Shown here: piece after piece, positions 26,641 to 38,892 of the stretch | Numbering within the stretch: the stretch's first letter is position 1 | Layout of the letters: each line of letters opens with the position of its first letter | Source: Colletotrichum lupini | Lineage: Eukaryota; Ascomycota; Sordariomycetes; Glomerellales; Glomerellaceae | Length of the DNA stretch: 64,000 nt | Direction of reading: 5' to 3' | NCBI RefSeq assembly: GCF_023278565.1 | Contig: NC_064682.1 | Coordinates: forward strand, 3,720,001-3,784,000 | Notes under the pieces: model-generated | What the model was told of the DNA's origin: nothing | Databases searched by the model: none | What the model saw: the letters and a program-made list of their open reading frames with translations, nothing else | Program-made: the position numbers and the translations under genes

Positions 26641-27115
26641 GTAACACTACCTCTTATAAAAGTTATTAAAAAATCGTCCGGTTTTTTATTAAAAAACGCG
26701 TATATATTAATATATAGAGCCGCGGCTATAGTAAAGCTCTCTAGGCTACTTTTTATAAAAACTATTAAGAAATCGTCCGGCTTTTTTTTATAAAAAGTAT
26801 AAATATTAATATATAGGGCGGCGAGTATAGTAACGCTCTCTAGGCTACTTTTTATAAAGGTTATTAAGACATTATCCGGCTTTTTTTTATAAAAAGCGCG
26901 GATATTAATATATAGGGCGGCGAGTACGATAACGCTCTCTAAGCTACTTCTTACGAAGGTTATTAAGAGATCGTCCGGCTTTTTTTTACAAAAGGCGCGG
27001 ATATTAATATATAAAGTAGCGAGTATAATAATACGCTCTAGGCTACTTTGAAAAGAGGCTATAAAGAGATTATCTAGCTTCTATTTAAAAAAGGCGTAGG
27101 TAGATAAAAAAGCTT
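26641..27115 (+). pseudogene. Ankyrin repeat tract of the NLR (second part)
   Basis: The 99-bp ankyrin periodicity resumes, with equivalent positions at 26722, 26821, 26920 and 27019, giving four more units. The last unit ends in a more diverged repeat (GYKEII.LLFKKG-like) before the tract stops at about 27115. RIP damage is as heavy as in the first part. With the upstream tract the original protein had at least twelve repeats. No C-terminal domain is recognisable after it. Confidence 0.8.
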
Positions 27116-30100
27116 TTATTAAAAATTGGATCCTAAGGGAAATACTATTATTTTAGAGGATAGTAATTATTAATATACTCCGAAGCTAGCTTAGTAGGGA
27201 ACTTAAGCTTACTGCGCGGCCCTAAAGATATTATTTTTATTACTAATTTTTATTTAACGCGGCGTATAAATATAGTCCCCCGTACTTTTTAAACTACTTC
27301 GATAGTTAAATATAGCGTAGTTGGAATTTATAATAGAACGTATAGACTTAAGTATAGATATAGAGGTTAAAAGCAGAACTAAGGTTCCCTAAATGTTTTT
27401 TAGACAGAGAGCTATGAAAGATACTATAGTTAGATAGCTAATAAGCACCGGATGCCTATTTAGAAGTAAGTAGAAGTGTACCTTATCGAGGGCCGCACTA
27501 TAAAGATGCCCTACTAAATTATTGCTAAGCCCACTACTTAACGAGACTTATATTAACGTATTGTTATTATACTATCGACTAGAATTAACGCAAAGCTGCG
27601 GATAGTTCTGGCTTATACTAGTATATAAAAGTTCTCTTAAGTACCCCTAGCCTGTGTACTTAAACTATAATAAATACAAAGAGGATATTGAAAGTATATA
27701 TAGCTATACTATAACCCTAATACTATTCTAACACAAGGGCTTATGTACGAGGCTTTATATATAATATAAGGATTTATATCTAGACCTGCTATATACTCGC
27801 AATAATAAGCTAGAACCGGCTTAGAGAAGATAGCTAATAAAGGAAATGTCTTTGGGTATCGAAGTTAATTAGTTAGTTAAGCCTGTGGGTTAGCTATAAA
27901 AGTAGCTAATAACCGTAACGAATTACTATACCGCTTAGCTCTAGTTTTACTTTTTTAAGCGCACTACCCGACTATATAATATAAATATAATATAGCTACG
28001 ACCTAAGTTAGTTTTTAGCTTATAATATTTAGATTTATTTTAGAGTTTTTAGTACCTCCTATTACTAAAAATAACGCCCGCCTAATTTTAAAAGGCTCGT
28101 ACTATACTAATTACTACGTTTATAATCCTTAATTAAACTATTTCGGCCGCTTAAAAATATTTCTAAAGGCATTTTAAAGCTACTTATAGGTCCGTTAAGC
28201 TATTAAATATAATATAAACGGCCGGTTCTTATTAGTATTATAAGGGAGGTAAGAATAAACTAGCGTGCCGTGCTATATAACCTCTAGTAATATTATAATA
28301 CCCTTAGCCCCTTTCGACGCCCTAGTAGCTAGCTGTGCTAATCTAGCTAGTATCCGATATATAGTAAATCTAAATTTTATTATAACTATGCGAGTATCTC
28401 GATGCGAGCTTAATATAATACTTATAAGCTATTACTTAACTAATAATATGCACTTTTAGTCGTTTATAGCCGAAATTCCTTATTATTTATAGCGCTATAG
28501 GGCTATATATATATAAGAGTAGCCTCGAAGGGGGTTTTACTTATTATACGAGAACCTCTAATAAAGGCTATTACGATAAGATAGTATTATTATAGATAGA
28601 GACTAAATATAGGAGCTTTAAAGGTATAATTATATATCGAAGATAGCGAGTATTATCTATTTCTAACTACGAGAGTAATTAATAAGCTACTAGAGCCTAA
28701 CTAACTATCTACTTAATACTTAGCGGGTAACGTCTATTATTATAAGTACTTACGCGCTATTATATACTATTATACGCCGTTATATATTATTTTATACTAT
28801 TACGTCTTTGTACTAGCTCTATTACTAAAAAGGATAGGTTTTTAAATAATATTACGAGGAGGTTATAGGGTCCGAATTTCGCTAATTATATCGCTTAATA
28901 AATAGTATCTTAGCGGTACTATTAGAATGGTTATTAATAGAAATTAAATAAAATATAGAGTCCGTTTTTGCTACTATTAAGGATATCTGCTTAACGGAAT
29001 ATATAAGAAACGTAAAAACCGTGGACTGGTATTATTAAAATAATTATTAACGGAATAAAGTATAGAAGCCGTTGCTTAGTATCGTTAGAAGTTTATTAAT
29101 GGTACTATTATATAGTTTTATATATATGCCGCTTCCTCTTTTATAAACATTTTTAATATTTAAGAAGCCGAAACTTGCTATAATAGGTTTTTATAAACCT
29201 CTAGTTATAGCTATAGCGACTAGTTTATAAATAAAAATTTGGGTTAGGATAGCGAACGATAGTGCGAGTAGTAGTGCGTAATTAAGAGCTACTCTAAAGT
29301 ATTTATAACCGGCTTTTATAGTATTTATTCTCGTATATCTAATCGTAGTCGTATATATATAGTTAGAACGACTATAGGCCCAGCCTATATAAGTTAATTT
29401 TAAAAAAATGAAGTATGTTACTAAGAGGATGTAATATATAATTAATACTATATATATAGTAGCGTTAATATACGATTAATATTATCTTAGTAGTAGGGTG
29501 GGGCTGGGAGCCTAGCCTACTAAAAAAACTCCCGATTCTAAGTAAAAAGAGACCTCCCTATTAAAACTTTTATTAATATCCTCTTCTCTATTATAAGTTT
29601 ATAACTTAGTAAAAGGTATATTACTTATTATATAATAGTATTAAGGCCCTACTATATATATTTAAGGAAATAAATATTTTTATATCTTAGAGAATTACTT
29701 AGTAAGCGTTATAATAAGGGTTAGTAAAAAATATTATATTTACGGCTTTTGAAAAAATAAATGGCCGGCGGTTATTTTTTAATAAGCGGGGTCTAGACTA
29801 AGTCTAAACTAGGTAGCGAAAGTATAGAGCGACCTAAGTACTAGATTTAAATTATTAATCAGAGAGTAAAAGTAAGAAGTTAATAAAGGATATAAGAAAC
29901 GGAAGTAGCTCCGTAAGCGGCTTTTAGCCCGGGCATAAGTAAATATAGCCCGATTTAACGCTAGTATTTAGCGGGGCTATTTAATAAAGTATTTTTTAAA
30001 CGTAATTATTTACCCTACTTTTTTAAATAGGACTACTTTTATTATCTAAGACTTTTCTTAGCTATAAGTAGATTTAGTGCTAAATTTAGCACTAGTACTT

Positions 30101-31875
30101 TAGGGTTAATAACGTATTTTTCTTATTTACTTCTATTTTTAATAACTAGCGTAACTCTAGTTATAGTAATAAAAACTATTATACCGCTTTTAACCTTTTT
30201 AATAAGGGTTAAATACTATACTAAGAATTACGAACTCTGTCGTTATAGCTAAGACTGGCTTTTAAAAATAGAACTATGTTTTTAGTACGTTAGAAGCTAA
30301 TTACTCCCGTTAAAAAGATATAGTATATAAAAACTAATTTTAGGCCGCCGCAGAAGCCTATAATTATTACTTTTTAAAAGTAGGAAATAAAACTTATTTT
30401 TTAGTTTATTGTTTAAGACTGTCCGAGTATATAGTTATTTTATCTTCTTACTTAATAACTATATTATAGGTCCCTTATTTATTATAATTATAATATTTAC
30501 TAAGCGGTTTAATAGTAACGTTTCGTCGTAGTAACGTATCTAGATAGTCTAATTTTGCCTATGGATATTAAATAAGAAAACTAATAGGTACTATATAGTA
30601 GTATTAATTAACATAACGAACGAAATCCAAATTAAATAGCTAAAAGCTAACCTAAATTATAAAAGGTAAAGTTAGTCTCTATATATATCCCGACTTAATT
30701 AAATTAGCTTAGTTATATGCTATTGCTCCTACTTTTAAAATTAGCTAGAAATAGGCCCGTAGCTATATAGCGCTAGGATAGTATTCGAACTACGAACTAG
30801 CTTTATTATTTTATATATCTCTTAGCTATTTATACTTAAGTCCTAAGCTATATTTACTAAAAGTCTGCTTTTTATAATATTTATTTTATTAGTTATAAAA
30901 TAAAATAAGTATGCTCTGGCCGTGAGACTAGTTTAGAATAACGTTTTATACGTAATATTTTTTAAATATTTTTGAGCGAGAATAATAGCCGATAGGACGC
31001 GTAAATACTAATCTACCTTAATTATTAAAGAGTTTTATAATTGCTAAAGGCTATGCTCTAAGTAAATAAGACTACCGCAGAGTATCGTATTATTAATATT
31101 AGCCCGTAATAGTAAATAGCATAGGAAGATTACTAAATCTAAGGAGAGGTTTTATATATTGCTATTAATAAGTAGGACTTTTAAAAGGATGCGCTTAGCT
31201 ACGTTAGTAATAAGTTATAAAGAAGTAGGGCGCTAATAAAATAGTTCGAATCAGTAGGTATTTAACGATATATTCGTTAATTAAGCAAAGCTAAGTAATT
31301 AATAACTAGTAACGGTATAAAAAGCCGATAGTAACTAGAGCTAAGAAGTATCCCTTTAATAGCGATATATTTGCGTTTTATTAGTATAATAGCCGTACTA
31401 TAAGAGCCGTTGAGTTTTTATAACTAAATTACGAAAGGCCTTTTTATATCTATAAGTATAGTAACTAAGCCTACTTAATACTAGTAGCCCTAAAGCTAAA
31501 TATAGACGCCCCTAAAGTACTTAATTAGATTATTACTAAATTAAAAAGGTACCGTAATAATAATAGAACCTCGTTATACGTTAAGCATCTATTCCGATAC
31601 TTTCGAGCTTAATAATCTATTACTAAGGCTTATAAAATAGGCCGATAAGTAGTACGATATTATTTTTAATATCTTATAATAAGAAAATAACGTACTCTAT
31701 TATAAGCTTAGGGCGGTATAATAGCTATAGTAGTTTATTATTAGTCTTATATATAGTATCGTTAAGTTAATTAACTAGTTAGAGGAGCTACTTACGAAGG
31801 CCCGGTTACGGATTTAGTAAGGAAGAGCAAACTATTTAGCGAATTATACCGCATTCTAGGCCGTTAAAGTAGTTA
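27116..31875. repeat. RIP-degraded repeat block, unclassified
   Basis: TA-rich sequence with CA and TG almost removed and no usable frame on either strand. 27.1-27.9 kb is less heavily mutated than the rest and may still be flank of the NLR gene. A short ORF at 28265-28459 has no family signal. The right end abuts a partial copy of the 540-bp LTR, so part of this block is probably the inside of an LTR retrotransposon, but no protease, reverse transcriptase or integrase motif could be read. Confidence 0.7.
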
Positions 31876-32168
31876 ACCTATATATAAGTCTCGTTCCTAA
31901 ATATATCCTTTATAATATTCCTATTTACTATTATCCGATTATTTACCGAACGGTCGTCCGTCCTACTTATCTATAATCGTCCGTCCTACTTATTTACGGG
32001 CGTCCGTTCCTTATCTTATCGTATGATCGTAGTCACGTGACTTATCTATAGTTCTTCCGTCCCAAGAGGAGTCATCCTAAGTCCGTACTTCTATATATAT
32101 AGTATAGTAGCCGCCGCAGGTCCTATGGGGCGAGGCCCTAGCCTTGTTATACGTATTAGGTCGTAACA
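31876..32168 (+). repeat. 3' half of a 540-bp-class LTR
   Basis: This stretch matches the right half of the LTRs at 43476-44015 and 62157-62696, from TATATATAAGTCTCGTTC through the GC-rich GGCGAGGCCCTAG box to the terminal GTCGTAACA. It keeps the unmutated CGTAACA terminus that is CGTAATA in the other plus-strand copies. The left half does not match, so it is either a truncated LTR or a subfamily with a different U3. Confidence 0.6.
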
Positions 32169-32440
32169 CGCTCGGGCGTATAGTCTATATTATAAGTAGT
32201 AATAAGGTCTTTCGAAAGGACCTCGATTACTATATAGCTACGTATAGAAGTAATAGAAGCGTAAGAAATATTAGAATTACTAAAAGATATTATAATATTA
32301 ACTAAAATAGTAGTTTTAGTAGTAAAAATAGGTTAGAAATTATAGGGGTACACAACGTACTATTATATATCCCTTTATATGCGGAGTAAAAGTAGGTAAA
32401 TATTAGGTATTTTCGGGCTTAGTAAAAATGGGGTTAGTCA
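32169..32440. other. RIP-mutated spacer
   Basis: TA-rich sequence between the partial LTR and the transcription-factor relic. CA and TG are few, and no feature is recognisable. Confidence 0.5.
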
Positions 32441-34560
32441 GTACCCGATAGGATACTATTATCTATCGAGGGCGTGCGGATAGCAGAGCCGGCGCCGGAA
32501 CCTTCGAGGTCCACGGTAATAGCCTCGTATAGGGCGCCGATAATATCGGGGGTGCGATCCGAGCCGCGCATTTAAGAGCGTATTTTAGTAAAGAGCTCGA
32601 GGGCTTTTGTGAGGCTTGCGTACTAGGACGGTAGGTAGATGTTGTTTTTGAGAGAGTTCATTGCTGCTGCTCTTGGTATCGGTATTAGTCCTAGGTTTGT
32701 TCTATATAAAGAGACTGCGATTAGCGCAGATAATAATGGTGGTGGCGGCGGGTATTGTGATTGTTCCTGTTCCTGTTGCTGTTGCTATTGCTTGCGGGCA
32801 ATAATTCGTAAATGTGCATCAATGGCGATGGAGAGTATTAGAACTATGCATGCTTGGAAAAGGTACCATGCTGAGTTCCAAACGTGAATGCGGTTTGGTA
32901 TTTAGTAGAGTATAATTATATCGATGGCTTTTATAGTAACGGAGTAGTAGGTATTAATAAGGGCTAGCTCGTTAGGGGAAGGCCTAGTAACTACCGAGAT
33001 AGTAGTAGCGCTACGTCTTAGGGTATAATCGTAAATAAGGTAAAATAAAAAGCTTTAAGTAAGAATAAGGCGGATATTAAGGTAGCGGTTCTTTATAAAC
33101 TTACGGGCTTCTGTTAGTTAAAGTAGAGAGTTTACTAAGTTCTTAAGATAGTTAGGGAGAGACTCGTACTATTTTATTAACTCGTAGTTAAAAGCTATAG
33201 CCTTATGGGTAAATAAGCGCATAAGCTATATAAAATAATACTAAATTTTATTATAGATATAGTAGAATAGATAGTTTACTTATAACGAGGTTTTTATATA
33301 GTCGTTAGGAAATAATAGCGCGGGTAAGAGGGTATTTATTATACTACTATTTTATTAGCTATATAGAGGACGGCCGAGGGTTATATTTACTTACGTATCG
33401 AGATAGAAAAGACTTTACTAGGTCCTCTTATATGTTTTAATACGTAAGGTGTAATTAACGTGCTTTATAACGTTCTTAGAGCGGCTGCGAATAGGTTCTT
33501 AGTATAATTTTAGGGCTATAGTAACACAGTAAGCGGTACTAAGGATAGTATACGTTATATTAAATAAGTTTTAGTAATAAAGGTAATAGCCCCTAAGTAA
33601 GTAAAAAGCTTATAAACTCTTTATATTACTAAAGCCTAAGGAATTAAGATTAAGGTAAGCGCGGGCCTATTTATAATATTAAATATAAAAGGAATTGTTA
33701 TTAGAAATAATAGAGCTTAGAATATAAACTATATTAAGTAGGGCTAGCTAAGAGCTATTAAGACGGGTTTTTAATATAAGGCTACGTCTAAAGTTATCTT
33801 TATTAACTATTAATATTACTAAGTAGACGTAATTAAAATAAAAGTTAATATAGCGCTATTTCTATAGAGGGTTTATACCCGCGCTAGGGCTAATAAAAGA
33901 GTATTATAAAAATAGCTAAGACTAGTAATAGATATTGTTCTATACCTTTACCCTTTACGAAATATACTCTTTAGTAGCTAAATAGAAATAGAATATTACT
34001 TTAAAAACGGTACTTATAAATATTATACTAAAATAGGAGCGCCGGTGCTAATTTATTACTAAACTAACGGCGTTAGTATTATTACTAAAGCTAAGGGTCG
34101 CTAGCTACTTAGCTAGCTCGTCCTATCGTTTATTATTTAAAGCCTCTTTAACCTCTAAATCTTATACTAAGTTATTATATCCGTCTCTATTATTATCCTT
34201 ATTAGCTACTAGGACCCTAATTAATAACAGGTCGGCTTATAGAGCTAAGGAGCGTAAAATAAAGAGAGATTCTCGCGGTAATAAAGTAAGTAAATCTATT
34301 CGACTCTTACTTATTAAATACTTTATATTAATATTACAAAAGAATTTCTATAGTACGCTAGACTAGGTACGGAGCTACTCTAAAATCTTTTTAAAAGTGC
34401 TAGAGTATACGTCGGCTTTAATAATTCTATAAAAAAAAAAGTATTAGGAGGATTTAATAAGGGGTAAGGATTAATATATACCTCCTACTTATAGTATATC
34501 GTCTACTACGCTACCTATACTCGTATAAGTCTATAACCTTATAGTACTAATAACTTATAT
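32441..34560 (-). pseudogene. Fungal-type transcription factor relic (C-terminal part)
   Basis: On the minus strand the least mutated part (32890 down to 32440) reads NSAWYLFQACIVLIL, then a Gln-rich run (Q/E repeats around 32770-32810), then MRGSDRTPDIIGALYEA and EGSGAGSAIRTPS. Further upstream, in RIP-mutated sequence, FYLDT...NITLGRPLYIANKIV can be read near 33.4 kb. The LGRP box and the W-x-x-A-W-Y-L-F-Q-A-C segment are typical of the middle homology region and C-terminal helices of Zn2Cys6 fungal transcription factors. The N-terminal zinc cluster is not visible. Stops and frame breaks throughout make it a pseudogene. The family call rests on these short motifs only. Confidence 0.5.
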
Positions 34561-36121
34561 AAGGATGTCTACTATTGTACTTGACTTTGCGTCTTGTGCA
34601 TTCCTAACATGAGCGGTTGACCTTACGTGAAGTTGTTAATGAGCTCACGGCTGAACCCTCGGGGCTACGGCGACTTTCGAAGGAGTGCGACATGGCAGCC
34701 CAAACCGTGGCTGATGTGGTGGTTGTAGTCGGCACTTACACGGCCCTTGGCACAGCGAAAGACCCAATTGAGCGGGAGACATTGGAGGGAAAAGGATATG
34801 CGGAGTGCCGGGGATTAAGAGGAGCGAGCTTGATCTTTCAATTCTGTCGCGAAAGCGTCAAACGCACATGTTCCGACGGCTTGAACACCGCGCCCAGAAC
34901 GTCTGTAGGTCAACAAGGTTTAAACTAGCGACAGAGCGGGATCATATGTTGCCGTTTGGAAGTGACCGGCGGAACATGCTGACGACGGCAATGCTTAGAC
35001 CATTTGCGTGAGCCAAGGTTCTGAAATAAACCTTGAGATTCGCCTAGCTCGGCACGCCCGGAATCGGAGTCAGAAGCAAGGCTGCGTTTATCGGAGTCAT
35101 GAGGTGGCATATTGAATTTAGACCTCGGCAGCCTGGCACGAAGCTTTGCCTGAAATGACCGTCGCCATGGCCTTTACTTTGGCAAGGCACAGCAGAAACG
35201 AGACTTTCAGCACTGAATAGTACAGTGGAGTATTGGTTATTAGTTTGATTTGCAGCTTCCGAACCTCCGCGGTTCGCGCCCGTGGTTCGCGGCGTCAATT
35301 ATCTCTACTTTGCTTCACAGCCGTTTCCGACTCCGCGCACTATGGCACGGTGTGCCATCTCGAACAGTGGAAGCTCAGAACGGCTCTTCCGCGCGATACC
35401 TGCCTCGCTGGCACTGTGGAGTCTACGTCTGCCACCAGGTGTACCGACAGCCAAAATTGGAGCTTGACGTTGGACGGGGATTTTCCATGTCATACAAATG
35501 TGAAAGATCCACATTTCCGGCACCTCCAGGATCCTGGCGTTCGTCAGAAGTCCGTCAAAGCAGCCGGCGGAGATTCCGGATCGTTCTGGGTCTTTCTCGT
35601 GTTGGTCAAAGCACACGAAGACAAGGCGACGCGGCCCCGGCCTGTGCTAAATCTGCTGGTTGAGTGCTTGCACCCCTGTCTCGCTAGGAAGCAGGTTCGG
35701 TCCGTCAGGATAGCTATGGCAGGGGTATCTTTCGGGACAACGGTAGCAGGATTTCAATGCGTCAGAGGATTATATAATTCAGCTGATGCCAGCGGTCGAA
35801 AGCGGCTAAAAGCTTCATTTTGTGCCTAGGACCGCGCGCTTCCCTACGATTCGTAAACCCTATAACCCCACAGATTAAAATATTGAAACTTATGTTAATC
35901 GCTCTTATAATAGTATTTCTAACATACCAAGTGAGACTCTATTGCGACTCCGGGGTGGTTTGAGGCCTGGTGCGTTTGACTGCGTTCGGTGCTTTTTTAC
36001 TCTGTACTATTCTCAATTATTATATGCCTAAATGTCGTGTTGCGCACGCGGCCTTCGTTAGTGCTACTGCATATATTGCTGCTTATCGTATGACGTGCTT
36101 GTATATATAGTTGCTAATAGT
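34561..36121. other. Unmutated island without a clear gene
   Basis: CA and TG are at normal levels. Several overlapping ORFs exist on both strands (the longest, at 35233-35829, is 198 codons) but they have no recognisable motif and compete with ORFs in other frames. A stretch at 34805-35011 (KRSELDLSILSRKRQ and LPFGSDRRNMLTTAML) has a more protein-like composition and may be an exon fragment. I see no reliable splice pattern. Base composition drifts toward RIP levels after about 35.85 kb. Confidence 0.45.
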
Positions 36122-36320
36122 TGTTGGATAAACGATGTCGATTTAATATAATACCACTGGGGTCTATTAACTAAACGGTGATTGTTGTCCTTTATTGAGG
36201 GATTTCCTCCCATTCTAGTCCGAGTGGGGTTCTTTCTTATATTTACCCATTATTACTAGTTCGTCTATAGACTTTTATTAAGGTTGTTTACTATCCGTGC
36301 CGATACTTCTACCCACTACA
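36122..36320 (+). repeat. LTR of the 201-bp family, copy A
   Basis: Starts TGTTGGATAAACGATG and aligns with the copies at 44908 and 57548 through the conserved box GTCCGAGTGGGGTTCTTTCT. Similarity fades after about 36265. The end is set at ACTACA 36320 by length only. A RIP-mutated repeat body follows directly, so this could be the 5' LTR of a degraded element. Confidence 0.55.
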
Positions 36321-38481
36321 TAGCCTATCTTACAACCTTTAAATCTCGTAGACAAATCATTTTAACCCATTATGTTTTTCCTCAATACTATACTTCTCCT
36401 AATGCTTATTATTCTATTAGTTATATAAGCAGAGAGTCTTTATTAAGTTATAATATTACTAGTGCCTTTTAAAGGACTTACTACTATTATTACCGGCGCT
36501 CTTATTAAGAACGCTAAGTAACTAGATAATATTTAGAACTACTATTATAGTAAGTAGGCCGCTACTAGCTTATTTAGTAACCCTCCTTCTAAAAAGAACG
36601 TTTATCTTAACTATAGTATCGTTAAGAGGTAAGGCTAACCGGCTTTTTAGAGTAGACTCGGTACTAACTATTAGACATTTTTCGTTATTAGCCGGTCCTT
36701 ACCCTATTAAAAATAAGATTATAATCGATATTAACGAGCCTTTGTTTATCGCTAAGTATAAGTCGATGGGTTAGCCTACCGGATAGTACGAGAAGTAAAA
36801 AATAATAACGAAGCTTTTATTAAGAGAAGGTCGTAAAGCTAGGGTCCTTAGTATCGTTTAAATACTATAAACTTAATTAAGCCTATTTAATAAAAAGACC
36901 GCATAATAAAATCTATACTAATCTAGCTATGTTCTATATTAATATAAAAAATCCTTTTATACTAAAACAAAAAAAAGAAGAAAAGTAAAAAGGAAAAAGC
37001 GATATTAAAGACTTTTCTATATAAGCTATTAAATAACATTATTCTTTTATAAAAAATATAAATAATCGCGCCCTTAATTAAGTTTATTAATCTTGCTAAC
37101 GGATATCCCCTTAGCTAGTAAGCTATTCGGGCTACGCTCTTAATTATTTACCTAATTCTTCTTAGTATTTACTATTAGTATATAAGTGAGCCCGATTCTA
37201 AATTATTAATAGCTAAAAACTCTTTACCTCTCTTTACTAGAGCCCGCGTTCGTAATTACCTCGTAGCTACCCTCGGGTACTAAACTAATATTAGCTAATA
37301 TAATTAACCCCGAGCTAGGCTCCGGAGTACCCCTAGAGCTAAAGCTTATTTTAAGAGCTAAGTAACGCTATAATACTAAAGTATAGCTAACTTAGCCTAG
37401 CTTAACGGGAAACTAGCTCGATATTATTAATAACGCTCTCCTCTCGGCCGAGGGACTCTTAAAATATATAGTATTTATTCCGATCGGGTCCGCTATAATA
37501 TCTATTTTAATAGCCCTTATAAAAGAAGCTAAATAGTACTAAGTATAAAAAGAAGTCTTTTTAATTATTATATAGTCTATTAATAGTATTATTATTAGCT
37601 TTTTTATATTTATTATATTAATATAGGATGCTTTTTAATACCGTTAAATAAGTAAGTATAAGAAAGACTATTTATAAATAAAGTAAAGTTAGCGGAGTGC
37701 CGCGGCGCTTATTAAGTCGAGATACTTATTAAGTAATATATATATATTATACTACGATATTTAATAAAATTATATAGTATTAGCGGGGACGCCCTAGACC
37801 TAGCTACCCTCGTTAAAGATAAGGTTCTTATTTAAATAAGATAGAAGCTAAATTATAATATTACGAATATTTATACTTACTTCGAACTTAACTCGGAGAC
37901 GTAAGCTAAGAGCGGCAGCTTTATAAATACTACGCGCGGCGCAAGGTAATATTAAAATAATTTCTTTAGTATATACGGCTTTTAAAAAATAGGGTACGAT
38001 TATATAAAATAATAAGAAAATAGACTTATATTTTAAAGATCTTTAGCTATTTTATAGCGCTCGATATAGTAATATACTACTTCCCGACTCCTTATTAACG
38101 AGTTTTTAAATAGTAAGGTAAATCTTTAGTATACTTCTTAACGATAATATATTACTATCTATATATATTTTAATAAGCGTTAGTTATGCCTAAAACGAAG
38201 CCTAGGAGTACTTAACTATTTAACCTAAATTCTAGCTTTAGTCCTAGTTATAATATCTACTTATAGGGTTTAGGTACCGGAAGATCGGGTATAATTATAA
38301 ATTAACTAATAGCTTTCGTTAAGTACGGAAATATAGTGTATTAAGAAGGGATATTTATTAGTATAACTAGATTAATAAACGTTTACTAAATATATTACTT
38401 ATTATAATAACTCTGCTCTAAGTGTAATGGTTTATAACTTTTTAAGCTCTGCGCGATAGTAAAAAAAAAAAAAAAAAAAAA
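36321..38481 (+). repeat. RIP-degraded element body ending in poly-A
   Basis: Heavily RIP-mutated sequence in which plus-strand frames keep coherent pieces (for example LFSNPPSKKNVYLNYSIVKR near 36.57 kb and GDALDLATLVKDKVLI near 37.79 kb), broken mainly by TAG/TAA. I do not recognise the protein. The block ends at a 21-base A run (38461-38481), which would suit the 3' end of a plus-strand poly-A retroelement. An LTR at its left and a poly-A at its right do not belong to one element type, so nesting of two elements is likely. Confidence 0.5.
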
Positions 38482-38892
38482 TTAAAGCCTTATATATTAT
38501 TCTAATTTATTAAGAAAGCTCGAGTGTAGTAACAGAGTAACGTAATATTATTAAAAACCCTTTTTCTTTATTATTACTATTTAGTGTGGTTTTTTATTAT
38601 AAAAAGTCTTGTTTACTTTAGCGGGCTTACTATTACTTTTAATATAAAGAATGCAAAATTTTACGTATTAGTTATCTTTTTCTTATCATTAAGCTTCTCG
38701 TAACTAAATAAGAATTAGTTTATACTTAGACTAAAGCTTAACCCACGAACTACTTATCTAGTAATATTTAACTTACTTACTAACTAAATAGGCGTAATTA
38801 GTACTATATCTATTTAAATTAATAACGGTATCGAGGTACTATATTTTATAAAATAGGATTAAGCTAGCGGACGGCATATAAATACTACGTTA
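38482..38892. repeat. RIP-mutated flank
   Basis: TA-rich, CA/TG-poor sequence running up to the 3' end of the secreted-protein gene on its right. RIP damage stops abruptly near 38.89 kb, where that gene's frame ends. Confidence 0.6.

Noticed and set aside
35233..35829. 198-codon ORF as a gene
   Set aside because: Overlaps other long ORFs in several frames on both strands, with no motif, signal peptide or splice support.
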